Shown: positions 21,090 through 28,742, numbered from the stretch's first letter. The stretch is DNA of 64,000 nucleotides from an unidentified bacterial endosymbiont (GCF_918797525.1 NZ_OU963893.1:1178001-1242000); one strand, 5' to 3'. Numbers and translations: made by a program. The notes: generated from the letters alone by a model not told the origin.

Positions 21090-21422
21090 TCAGTCATAAA
21101 GCCACTTTCCTGCTTTCGCTGATTCGGAAAACATTCTGATTGTTAAAGGCTGGCGAGTTCGTTCTACATCTTCCCGTTTTAATTTAAACCACCGTGTTAG
21201 CAGTGGAGTATTTTCCTAAGGAAAATAATACGGCCATTTAACTTCTGATAAATCTACATTAAATTTTTTTTCAAATTTATTCAAAGCTTCATACAGGTCA
21301 TCACCGGGAGCTTCAAATAAATCAGAGTCAAGTTCTAAAGGGATTTCTTTCCAATGGCTATCTAAATATCCGGGAATTTCTTTTCTGAAGAAATCCAGAA
21401 CAATGTATTCAACAGTAGTCAT
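21090..21422 (-). pseudogene. DUF1493 family protein interrupted by an in-frame amber codon
   Basis: The first 68 codons (VEYIVLDFFRKEIPGYLDSH ... LSEVKWPYYFP) match the start of DUF1493 proteins, small acyl-carrier-like proteins of unknown function. After a TAG the same frame continues without a break (ENTPLLTRWFKLKREDVERT, then LTIRMFSESAKAGKWLYD) to TGA at 21090-21092, giving the full family length of about 110 residues. So a single nonsense change truncates the gene. It follows hcp after a terminator. Confidence 0.75.
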
Positions 21423-21463
21423 TAGAATGGTTCCATTATGCTTGGTATTTACTTTCCGTTTTG

Positions 21464-21486
21464 CTAAAAAGCCCCGCAGGGCTTTG
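21464..21486 (-). terminator. Rho-independent terminator after hcp
   Basis: On the minus strand AAGCCC and GGGCTT form a short GC-rich hairpin with a TGCG-type loop, followed by TTTTTAGC. It lies right after the hcp stop and ends the effector-immunity-hcp transcript. Confidence 0.75.
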
Positions 21487-21487
21487 T

Positions 21488-21979
21488 TTATGCTGTTGAT
21501 CGTTCGTTCCAGGCATCAGTATACTGAATATTGCCATCAACAATTCGCCAAGTGATTTTTTCATACTGTAAGCTGACACTTTCAACATGGTTCATTTTAT
21601 CGTTGACAGCTAATTTAACATTTGGCACACCACAGTTAACACCAGTGATTTTCACATTTTCCATTAAAACAGTGTAGTAGCAAACTTCTTGTCCGGCATC
21701 ACTGATATGGTAAAAACGGATTTCGGCACTTTTTAAAGTCTGTCCAGTCGCTGCTGCTTTATAAAGATAAGGTGTAGAGCTATCAACTTCCTTTTCAATC
21801 ATCATGGATGAATGTTGACGAGTGCCAGTGATTTTACCATTGGCATTGTCTACTGGAAGATTGATACCGTGGCTTAACCCAATAATCTCTATACTACCGT
21901 CACGATCCTGAACATCGACAGAACCTTTAATGTCTGCACCACCATCATCTTTAAGCCACATATACGGAGGGATTGGCAT
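21488..21979 (-). CDS. hcp: Hcp-family type VI secretion tube/effector-carrier protein
   Basis: Hcp hexamers stack to form the inner tube of the type VI secretion system and carry small effectors. 163 residues, full length. The enterobacterial Hcp start (PIPPYMWLKDDGGADIKGSV, VQDRDGSIEIIGLSHGI) and the beta-barrel core (EIRFYHISDAGQEVCYYTVL) are clear. AAGGAAC precedes the ATG. There are no structural tss genes in this window, so this is an orphan hcp. One base separates it from the upstream immunity candidate, and the effector starts that operon. Confidence 0.92.
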   Translation of the reverse strand: MPIPPYMWLKDDGGADIKGSVDVQDRDGSIEIIGLSHGINLPVDNANGKITGTRQHSSMMIEKEVDSSTPYLYKAAATGQTLKSAEIRFYHISDAGQEVCYYTVLMENVKITGVNCGVPNVKLAVNDKMNHVESVSLQYEKITWRIVDGNIQYTDAWNERSTA

Positions 21980-21980
21980 G

Positions 21981-22253
21981 TTATTTGTTCCTTATTTTTT
22001 TAATTAACTTCATTGTAACTAAATAGATTAAAGTTGTTATAGAAAAAACTGTTATTAAGGACACATAGAAATAAAGATCATAGTAATTGTCAGCACCTAT
22101 TTCTCCTGAGCCATAAATAAGATGACCAAGCCATGAATAGAACTTGTCACTAATCCAATTTTCAGGAGCACCTAAGGTGCGAGCTATAACAAGAGACAAA
22201 AGGATATAAAATATAACTTTCGCAATTCTACGGGCAAGTGTTGTTATAGTCAC
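21981..22253 (-). CDS. Putative immunity protein to the Tlde1-like effector
   Basis: 90 residues with an N-terminal hydrophobic segment (VIFYILLSLVIARTLG), a roughly 30-residue loop and a second helix (LYFYVSLITVFSITTLIYLV) ending in KKIRNK. It starts at a GTG inside the end of the effector gene (26-bp overlap) with GGAGG upstream, the coupling typical of effector-immunity pairs. Tldi1 immunity proteins act in the periplasm, and membrane anchoring fits. Function is inferred from position only. Confidence 0.6.
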   Translation of the reverse strand: MTITTLARRIAKVIFYILLSLVIARTLGAPENWISDKFYSWLGHLIYGSGEIGADNYYDLYFYVSLITVFSITTLIYLVTMKLIKKIRNK

Positions 22254-22749
22254 CAGCTACTACCTCCACCCAGCCACGAGCCATAAGTGACCGCATACAT
22301 GGAACTTGTATTGGAGCCGTTCTTAGAAGTGCATTTCTGATGAGTGCATAGTCTGAATTATGTGCAATTGTTATACAACCCTCAGAAACTCGACTTGGAT
22401 GAAGTCTAAACAATCCACGATGGACACCATTGATCCAGGTTCCGTCATCAATGCCCCAATCTTCTTTGTATAGGGCAAACCACTCATCCCGACCAAACTC
22501 AGCACCATAGTAAAATTTGTTGTATAGATCTTGTGCCTTAGCTTTAACCCATGAGCCTAGCCCACCTGCTCCTCGCTCTACTATCCAGTATTTTCCCGGC
22601 GGTAGTGGTCCGTCACTCGGAATAGCTCCACATGCTCCTTTATTCCGATATACTCCTTTACCAGAGAAAGCCATAAAAACACCCACACCATACAGATTGA
22701 AAGGTGCATAGTCTGCCCCGTTCAATATCAATTTTCCGTGTAAGGCCAT
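22228..22749 (-). CDS. DUF2778 (Tlde1-like) type VI peptidoglycan-targeting effector
   Basis: 173 residues from ATG 22749; homologues begin MALHGK-like and AAGGA lies 8 bp upstream. An 11-residue upstream extension is possible. The fold is an L,D-transpeptidase relative: HRGLFRLHPSRVSEGCITI holds the conserved His (110/117) and catalytic Cys125 of the SEGC motif. Tlde1 of Salmonella is a T6SS effector that trims or exchanges D-amino acids on stem peptides of neighbouring cells; this role is inferred from family and from the adjacent hcp. First gene of a three-gene operon. Confidence 0.82.
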   Translation of the reverse strand: MALHGKLILNGADYAPFNLYGVGVFMAFSGKGVYRNKGACGAIPSDGPLPPGKYWIVERGAGGLGSWVKAKAQDLYNKFYYGAEFGRDEWFALYKEDWGIDDGTWINGVHRGLFRLHPSRVSEGCITIAHNSDYALIRNALLRTAPIQVPCMRSLMARGWVEVVAGDYNNTCP

Positions 22750-22972
22750 ACTCCTTTTCCTTATGGTATTGTAAATCCTCACAAATATTGTATCTATTGA
22801 GTGGAGGTGAGTAAATAACCAATGTGTGGTTTTTTTGTTCCTGAGAGAGTTAGTTATCTGCTTCTATCAAAACACATCCAGAATTACCCAAAATGTATCC
22901 CATCAGTAAACTAGACCCTACTTAGTAGAAACTTTGTTCCGCTATTTCAACAATTTAACCATTGAAAAATGG
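22750..22972. other. AT-rich non-coding stretch upstream of the T6SS cassette
   Basis: No convincing gene. It should contain the promoter of the leftward effector operon. It ends where the second end-repeat copy begins; at 22972/22973 the sequence switches to mutS-like codons (TACTGCTGCATCATGG). Confidence 0.5.
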
Positions 22973-23169
22973 TACTGCTGCATCATGGGGGTGTGGTCTG
23001 ATAGATCCTTGCTTGCAGACTCTTGCATATTGATTTTACTCGTTTTTTAAGTCTTCTGAGTACTCATGTTGCCCCAGGCGAAACCCCTTTGAGCTCACAT
23101 AAACCCATAAATTTGTATACCAGAGTATTCTCGCTACTATCTGGTATACACACTTGAACTGCTGGTATA
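22973..23169. repeat. Element end repeat, copy 2 (internal att junction)
   Basis: Identical over 197 bp to 16791-16987. It again encodes, on the minus strand, [18 protein letters not shown], but then runs into unrelated DNA, so it is an attachment junction and not a gene. It marks the border between two tandem elements. Confidence 0.85.
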
Positions 23170-23174
23170 TATCG

Positions 23175-23395
23175 ATGAAAATAACATTCAATTAGTCGAA
23201 TGTAATTAGTAAGGTACCTATCGACGACAAACCAGGTCTTGATTCGCAATGCCGAATAGTCTACTTATCCAATCCAGAGCGAAAACCATATCTTATCACT
23301 GACAACCATCGTGATTCACCCGTTCGGTTTGGTGTTAAAATCAGTGCAGCAAAAAAAAAACCTCTTCCATCCAAAGGCGAGTATCATTAGCAGAA
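23175..23395 (+). pseudogene. Second integrase remnant (N-terminal part only, multiply disrupted)
   Basis: Homologous to the integrase start at 16993 but diverged: a TAG follows six codons, yet later residues (LDSQCRIVYLSNPERKPYLI, then RFGVKISAAKKK) still match the arm-binding domain. Homology ends in an A-rich run near 23350-23360. It belonged to an element related but not identical to the first. Confidence 0.7.
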
Positions 23396-23470
23396 CAACA
23401 GATGATGTGAAGTCGTGTCGAAACCTTATAATGAGTACAGATTACGCATTCGATAGCTGAGGAATAGTGG

Positions 23471-23640
23471 TGAGCAATGACAAGAAAACGCAGGTGTATT
23501 ACGTTAAACCGTCCCGCGCCGACATTGCTCGCTCGGTAGCAACATCAACTGCCGTTGAGACAGGAAAATCATCTGCGAAGATTGAAGCATCGCTAGACGC
23601 GACGCGCAAAAAGTTCGCCCATCTCCGGCTCGCTGTATAA
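23471..23640 (+). CDS. Hypothetical small protein, convergent with the fic remnant
   Basis: GTG start, 56 codons: QVYYVKPSRADIARSVATST, then KIEASLDATRKKFAHLRLAV. Hydrophilic and basic, with no signal or membrane segment. Not recognised. It could be a fragment of a larger gene. It ends where the fic homology begins on the opposite strand, so in that area the minus-strand reading is probably not coding. Confidence 0.3.
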
Positions 23641-24201
23641 TCATTTCTTAACGCAGCGCTAACCCAATAACACATCGGACCGTAGTCCATTGACATGCCT
23701 GCGTGGATAACCAAAACGTATTCGGCTTTGTTTTGCTCCCAGGGTTGATAATCCAGCGGCCTGTCCCCCCTGAACTGTCATCACATCAGCTAAAAGTTGT
23801 GATAAACGTCCGTCACCTTCTCGGAATGGATGGAGGAGTACCCGATCTGCATGTGTTACAGCAATAGCCTCTATGAGCTGTTCTTCGCTCATGTTGGTGC
23901 ATGGCATATATGGGGTAAGGTATTTAGCATCGAATTCCTGTAGTAGCTTTGGCAACGGTACAGAGGGCGTGAAGATAAAGCCCCCTTTACTGTTATTGAG
24001 AGTCCTTTCTTACCCGGCCCACTCATAGATGTTCCCCGGCCAGCGGCGGTGCCAGCTCCACAACAAAGCAATGGTTACCTGTCCTGTTGGAAACTGTTCT
24101 TCAACAATGGTAAGCGTACAGCGCGAACCGTCTGGTCATAATCTGATGTATTCGACAAAGTGGTGTCCACCAAATAAGTAGTGGGAACCAAAGTGTCAGA
24201 T

Positions 24202-24579
24202 ATGCAGAAAAATGTGACCCCCGGCAGGCGTAAGGGCTGCCCTAATTATTCTCCTGAGTTTAAGCAGCAGCTCGTTGCTGCCTCCTGCAAACCCGGAATA
24301 TCCATTTCAAAACTGGCGCTTGAAAACGGCATCAACGCCAATTTGTTATTTAAATGGCGCCAGCAGTGGCGCGACGGAAAGCTACTGTTACCTTCCTCAG
24401 AGAGTCCTCTGCTACTTCCTGTGACTCTCGATGCCACTGCCGTACAGCCAGAATCGCTCGCAGAAGACCCGGGGCTCAGTATCAGCTGTGAGGTAACGTT
24501 CCGGCACGGGACGCTTCGCCTCAACGGCACTGTCAGCGAAACGTTCCTGGCTCTGCTGATACAGGAACTGAAGCGATGA
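24202..24579 (+). CDS. tnpA: IS66-family accessory protein TnpA (copy 2)
   Basis: Protein identical to the copy-1 TnpA, with the same helix-turn-helix region and the same start ambiguity (GTG at 24181). Coupled to tnpB through ATGA. Confidence 0.88.
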   Translation: MQKNVTPGRRKGCPNYSPEFKQQLVAASCKPGISISKLALENGINANLLFKWRQQWRDGKLLLPSSESPLLLPVTLDATAVQPESLAEDPGLSISCEVTFRHGTLRLNGTVSETFLALLIQELKR

Positions 24580-24923
24580 TCCCGCTACCTTCAGGTACTA
24601 AAATCTGGCTGGTTGCCGGTATCACCGACATGCGTAACGGCTTCAACGGCCTGGCCGCAAAGGTGCAGACCGCGCTGAAAGATGACCCGATGTCCGGCCA
24701 CGTCTTCATCTTCCGGGGACGCAGCGGCAGTCAGGTCAAACTGCTCTGGTCCACCGGTGACGGGCTGTGCCTGCTGACAAAGCGACTGGAACGTGGTCGC
24801 TTCGCCTGGCCCTCAGCCCGCGATGGCAAAGTGTTCCTGACGCCGGCGCAGCTGGCGATGCTGATGGAAGGTATCGACTGGCGACAGCCAAAGCGGTTAC
24901 TGACGTCCCTGACCATGTTGTAG
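24576..24923 (+). CDS. tnpB: IS66-family accessory protein TnpB (copy 2)
   Basis: 115 residues identical to copy 1, including ITDMRNGFNGLAAK and the FRGRSGSQVKLLW motif of the IS66 Orf2 family. Confidence 0.92.
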   Translation: MIPLPSGTKIWLVAGITDMRNGFNGLAAKVQTALKDDPMSGHVFIFRGRSGSQVKLLWSTGDGLCLLTKRLERGRFAWPSARDGKVFLTPAQLAMLMEGIDWRQPKRLLTSLTML

Positions 24924-24972
24924 CGCTCTTTATCCTGGTTGTCGCAGAATAAGCCTGGTAAAATACGGGCTT

Positions 24973-26511
24973 ATGAACGACACCTCTTCTGACGACATCC
25001 TTCTGCTGAAACAGCGCCTGGCCGAACAGGAAGCGCTGAACCGCGCCCTGCTGGAAAAGCTGGCCGACCGGGAACGCGAAATAGACCATCTGCAGGCGCA
25101 ACTGGATAAGCTGCGCCGGATGAACTTCGGCAGTCGTTCCGAAAAGGTATCCCGCCGTATCGCGCAGATGGAAGCTGACCTGAACCGGCTGCAGCAGGAA
25201 AGCGATACGCTGACCGGTCGGGTTGATGATCCGGCGGTGCAGCGCCCGCTGCGTCAGACCCGCACCCGCAAACCGTTCCCTGAGTCACTCCCCCGTGATG
25301 AAAAGCGGTTGTTACCCACAGAGTCCTGTTGCCCGGAGTGCGGTGGTTCGCTGAGCTACCTGGGTGAGGATGCCGCCGAACAGCTGGAGCTGATGCGCAG
25401 CGCCTTCCGGGTTATCCGGACAGTACGTGAAAAGCATGCCTGCCGTCGGTGCGATCGCATCGTTCAGGCCCCGGCGCCTTCGCGCCCCATCGAACGGGGT
25501 ATCGCCGGACCGGGGCTGCTGGCCCGCGTGCTGACCTCAAAGTATGCAGAGCACACACCGCTGTATCGCCAGTCGGAGATCTATGCCCGCCAGGGTGTGG
25601 TGTTGAGTCGTTCTGTACTGTCGGGCTGGGTGGATGCGTGTTGTCGTCTGCTGGCACCGCTGGATGAAGCCCTTCAGGACTATGTCCTGACCGACGGCAA
25701 ACTCCATGCTGACGATACGCCTGTCCCGGTGCTGTTGCCGGGTAATAAGAAGACGAAGACCGGGCGCTTATGGACGTACGTTCGCGACGACCGCAACGCC
25801 GGCTCAGCGCTGGCCCCCGCAGTGTGGTTCGCTTACAGCCCGGACAGAAAAGGTATCCACCCTCAGACCCATCTTGCAGGCTTCAGTGGCGTACTGCAGG
25901 CTGATGCCTACGCCGGGTTCAACGAGCTCTACCGCGACGGTCATATAAAGGAAGCCGCGTGCTGGGCCCATGCCCGGCGTAAAATCCATGATGTTCACGT
26001 TCGCACTCCCTCAGCGCTCACAGATGAAGCGCTGAAACGGATAGGCGAGTTGTATGCCATCGAAGCGGATATCAGGGGAATGCCAGCAGAACAGCGGCTT
26101 GCTGAACGCCAGTTAAAAACGAAAGCGCTTCTTAAATCACTGGAAAACTGGCTGCGTGAAAAAGTGAAAACCCTGTCGCGACACTCAGAGCTGGCAAAAG
26201 CGTTCACCTATGTACTGAACCAGTGGCAGGCGTTGACATACTACGCAGACGACGGCTGGGCTGAAGCCGATAACAATATCGCTGAAAATGCGCTGCGGAC
26301 GGTCAGTCTGGGGCGTAAAAACTGGCTGTTCTTCGGCTCAGACCACGGTGGTGAGCGGGGAGCGCTGCTGTACAGTCTGATCGGGACGTGCAAACTGAAT
26401 GGAGTAGCTCCAGAACGTTACCTTCACCATATCCTTGACGTCATTGCTGACTGGCCGGTAAACCGGGTTGGTGAACTGCTGCCGTGGCGGATCACACTGC
26501 CTGCCGAATAA
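24973..26511 (+). CDS. tnpC: IS66-family DDE transposase TnpC (copy 2)
   Basis: 512 residues identical to copy 1, with zinc-binding cysteines and the complete DDE triad (HADDTPVPVL, QADAYAGF, NNIAENALR). Intact, so it can supply transposase for either copy. Confidence 0.95.
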   Translation: MNDTSSDDILLLKQRLAEQEALNRALLEKLADREREIDHLQAQLDKLRRMNFGSRSEKVSRRIAQMEADLNRLQQESDTLTGRVDDPAVQRPLRQTRTRKPFPESLPRDEKRLLPTESCCPECGGSLSYLGEDAAEQLELMRSAFRVIRTVREKHACRRCDRIVQAPAPSRPIERGIAGPGLLARVLTSKYAEHTPLYRQSEIYARQGVVLSRSVLSGWVDACCRLLAPLDEALQDYVLTDGKLHADDTPVPVLLPGNKKTKTGRLWTYVRDDRNAGSALAPAVWFAYSPDRKGIHPQTHLAGFSGVLQADAYAGFNELYRDGHIKEAACWAHARRKIHDVHVRTPSALTDEALKRIGELYAIEADIRGMPAEQRLAERQLKTKALLKSLENWLREKVKTLSRHSELAKAFTYVLNQWQALTYYADDGWAEADNNIAENALRTVSLGRKNWLFFGSDHGGERGALLYSLIGTCKLNGVAPERYLHHILDVIADWPVNRVGELLPWRITLPAE

Positions 26512-26704
26512 CCCATCCTCGTCACGTCAATACGGTTCGCGCTATACGCTTACCAACAATGCAGGGGTAGAACTTTTCTAGCAGCACAAGCTCCGCTTCA
26601 TCCATCTCACCAGGATTATCAATCCCCAGCTTATTTGCCAGGACATGCTCATCGGGGTTTTTCTCATATTGTCCTTCACTGCCTGAGACACGGTATCGGC
26701 TCAA

Positions 26705-26979
26705 GGCAACATTTTGCGCTAAGGAAGAGCTAAAATTATAACGCTGAATGAGTAGGGTGAAATGATAATATAATCAGCGGGTTAGCAATTGTAGTTTCAA
26801 GTTCTGAAAGAAAATAATCAGTCTTAATATACCGTTGCATCCTTAGCTTGTGAGCATCTAAATAGGCAATTGAGCTCATGGAGCTATGATATCCCTTTTT
26901 TTGATAATATTACGCTCCAAGGCCGTAAGTTCCCTTTAATGTCGCATGAAAAAGTGCGGCGCAGAAAAATGTCAGGATT
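26705..26979. other. Non-coding stretch between the fic start and the symE-like gene
   Basis: AT-rich, no supported gene. Expected to carry the fic promoter near 26705-26760 and the 3' region of the symE-like gene. Confidence 0.4.
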
Positions 26980-27210
26980 TTACGAGACGCCCTCCGACAT
27001 TAATTCAATGACGATTTTTCCATGCTCAACGCCCACCCTCACTCGTGAATTTGTGGTAAAGCCAGCTTGCTCAAGCCAGTCGCCTTTCAGGCTCAGCGCA
27101 GCATGGACGCTATAACCTGTTGGGACTTTTGTTTTACGATTTTCATGTCGTCTCCTGAAGTAACCCACTTTTAACTGCCGATAGGGTCTGTTAATGGCCA
27201 TGTCCTGCAT
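26980..27210 (-). CDS. symE: SymE-family type I addiction module toxin-like protein
   Basis: 76 residues from ATG 27210, preceded by GGAGG at good spacing; the frame stays open upstream only by chance fusion with other DNA. The core RQLKVGYFRRRHENRKTK, then LSLKGDWLEQAGFTTNSRVR and HGKIVIEL matches the AbrB-like SymE fold. SymE is an SOS-induced toxin first described as an RNA endonuclease and held off by the antisense RNA SymR; the antisense RNA cannot be confirmed by eye here. Several SymE-like genes in enterobacteria lie near T6SS or Rhs cargo. Confidence 0.7.
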   Translation of the reverse strand: MQDMAINRPYRQLKVGYFRRRHENRKTKVPTGYSVHAALSLKGDWLEQAGFTTNSRVRVGVEHGKIVIELMSEGVS

Positions 27211-27354
27211 ATAACCTCCGTGCGATGCCGGAAATATCGTTGTGTAATTGCTGTATAAAATACCAGTAAAGAGGCGGTAGAGTGGAGTTAATACTGGAAG
27301 GAGGATCCAGAAAAAGGAATGCAACAACTGTAATTCAGAATCAAAAGGGGTAAT

Positions 27355-27465
27355 TATTTTTAGCGTCTGTCTGCTGTGCCGTGCAGCAGGAAGGCATAAC
27401 CAGAGCACCACTAACGCGACCACAAAGAAGCCCGCACCGGCCAGAGCGTGGCCGCCGGACGCAGG
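27355..27465 (-). pseudogene. C-terminal fragment of a membrane transporter (probably MFS)
   Basis: A minus-strand segment reads GHALAGAGFFVVALVVLWLC, then LPAARHSRQTL, resembling the last helix and tail of a major facilitator transporter. A stop codon precedes it in frame and no other part of the gene remains. It lies just downstream of the decayed siderophore ABC ORF, where an exporter gene would be plausible. Confidence 0.35.
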
Positions 27466-27490
27466 GGGAGTAAAGACATGCTACCGGACC

Positions 27491-28690
27491 TTAAACAATA
27501 AAATGTATGTGCTTTTTGCCATGGTAAGGGGAGATCTCAATTTTGTTTTTGACCCGAAAAACGTCCCAGAGAAGATCTTCAGATAAAATTTCCTGCGGGG
27601 TTTCCGTAGCCACAATTTCCCCTTTCTGCATCACGATCAGCGAATCACAGAACATCGATGCATGATTAAGATCGTGAATGGCGACGATGCTGGTCAGCGG
27701 GAGTTGACTGATCACGGGCATCAACTGCATCTGGTGGTGAATGTCCAGGTGATTGGTGGGTTCATCGAGCAGGATTTCAGTCGGCGTTTGCGCCAGCGCG
27801 CGGGCAATATGTACCCGCTGGCGCTCCCCGCCGGATAAATTCAGCCAGCCCTGATCGCTTTTTTCCAGCATATCGACCCTTTCCAGCGCGGCGATAACGG
27901 TCTCGTCATCGTGTTGTCTCCAGTTGGAAAACGCGGAGTGATGTGGAATGCGCCCGAGTTTGACCACGTCGCGAACGCGCATATTGGCATCACCGTAGAG
28001 CGTTCTGATTGTCGGGTTCATTGCCTGGCCATCCATCACCACGATATGGCCTTTTTTTACCGCGTCCAGTTGGCTGACTGCCGGGTCGCTCTTGAGGAAT
28101 TTGATTTTTTCCTCGGCGTTGTCCAGCGCCCAGCGGTTGCGATCCAGGTTTGAGACCACGATGACATCCGGGTTCGCTGCAATGATGTTTTCCCAGCCCA
28201 CGGTGGGCCACTCTGTCTCTGAGGTAATGGTGTTATGGCCACCCAGCACATTAGCGATAAACCCGGAGGCACTGTTTTTACCGCCTACATAGGCATCAGC
28301 AGAAGGGGAGGCGCTCGAGAACCAGAAGACAAAGGAGAGATCTTTTTTATTCTTACCAAATTCAGAGCGCAGGGCGTTTTCGCGTTTTTTTAAATCAGCG
28401 ATTAAGGCGTTACCCCCGGTCCTGTACGTTAAAAATGGCGGCGAAATCCGCAATCTCTTTATAAAGCCAGGTCGTGTGCCACAGTTTTTGACGGCTGCCG
28501 CCAGATCTTCTCGCTTCGTGACCTTACTCTCCGGCCCGAGCAGGAGAGGCAGTTGCGAAGGGACAAAATCAGGGTTTTGCGCAAGTATTGATTCAAGAGT
28601 AGGGATTTCAATCGTCAGAGGATAAGTGGTTGCCAGCGCAGAACCGAGCGATGCAACCGCCAGGCCCACCGCGCAGAGGATCTTATTCAT
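27491..28690 (-). pseudogene. Chimeric remnant of an iron-siderophore ABC system (binding protein fused to a truncated ATPase)
   Basis: One ORF joins parts of several genes. A signal peptide (MNKILCAVGLAVASLGSALA, start 28690 with GAAGGGTG upstream) leads into a FepB/BtuF-type binding protein (WENIIAANPDVIVVSNLDRN). The permease and the Walker A half of the ATPase are missing; after about residue 240 comes the second ATPase half with signature LSGGERQRVHIARALAQ, Walker B ILLDEPTNHLD and H-loop AIHDLNH. A middle stretch (about 28420-28490) is out of frame; another frame gives WHTTWLYKEIADFAAIFNVQ. Without P-loop or permease it cannot transport. Confidence 0.8.
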
Positions 28691-28723
28691 ATAACGGCAC
28701 CCTTCATTAAAATCATTATAAAT

Positions 28724-28742
28724 GCAAATGAAAATCATTATC
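28724..28742 (-). promoter_or_regulatory. Fur box upstream of the decayed iron transporter
   Basis: GCAAATGAAAATCATTATC matches 16 of 19 positions of the Fur consensus GATAATGATAATCATTATC. It lies 34 bp ahead of the start of the binding-protein remnant and confirms that the operon was iron-regulated. Confidence 0.8.

Larger units (their letters stand above)
24110..26553 (+). mobile_element. IS66-family insertion sequence, copy 2 (2444 bp, complete)
   Basis: Same length, inverted repeats and gene content as copy 1 (offset 6045). The 8-bp target duplication CAACAATG flanks it at 24102-24109 and 26554-26561. It interrupts the fic gene. Each copy having its own matching duplication shows two independent transpositions and not one composite transposon. 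Confidence 0.95.
16791..26704. mobile_element. Accessory island inserted at the 5' end of mutS (two tandem integrated elements)
   Basis: The region is AT-rich beside the GC-rich backbone and carries two direct copies of an end repeat starting in mutS codons (16791 and 22973), each followed by a decayed tyrosine recombinase gene in the same orientation. This is the layout expected of two elements integrated in tandem at one attachment site. The first unit (16791-22972) carries the T6SS cassette. The second (from 22973) carries fic. No third att copy was found on the far side, so the right border is uncertain and could extend to about 27490. Confidence 0.65.
23640..26704 (-). pseudogene. Fic/DOC-family protein gene, split by IS66 copy 2 and frameshifted
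   Basis: The N-terminus (SRYRVSGSEGQYEKNPDEHV, then LVLLEKFYPCIV) lies at 26562-26704. After the insertion it resumes as VEEQFPTGQVTIALL, HRRWPGNIYEWAG, a stop near 24010, SKGGFIFTPSVPLPKLLQEF, EEQLIEAIAVTHADRVLLHP and FREGDGRLSQLLADVM, then a shift to EQNKAEYVLVIHAGMSMDYG. Fic enzymes AMPylate targets through HxFx(D/E)GNGRxxR; here the N of GNGR is D, so activity was probably weakened before the IS insertion. No antitoxin gene recognised. Confidence 0.8.

Noticed and set aside
23499..23640. C-terminal extension of the fic reading frame beyond WVSAALR
   Set aside because: The family ends near that point, and the opposite strand holds a cleaner ORF, so the extension is probably non-coding.
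18065..26553. A true composite IS66 transposon carrying the T6SS cassette
   Set aside because: Each IS66 copy has its own matching 8-bp target duplication, so they inserted separately; a single composite would show one duplication at the outer ends only.
27211..27423. Upstream part of the 147-codon frame as a genuine N-terminus of the SymE-like protein
   Set aside because: That part is a transporter tail joined to AT-rich filler; a GGAGG site sits right before ATG 27210, where SymE homology starts.
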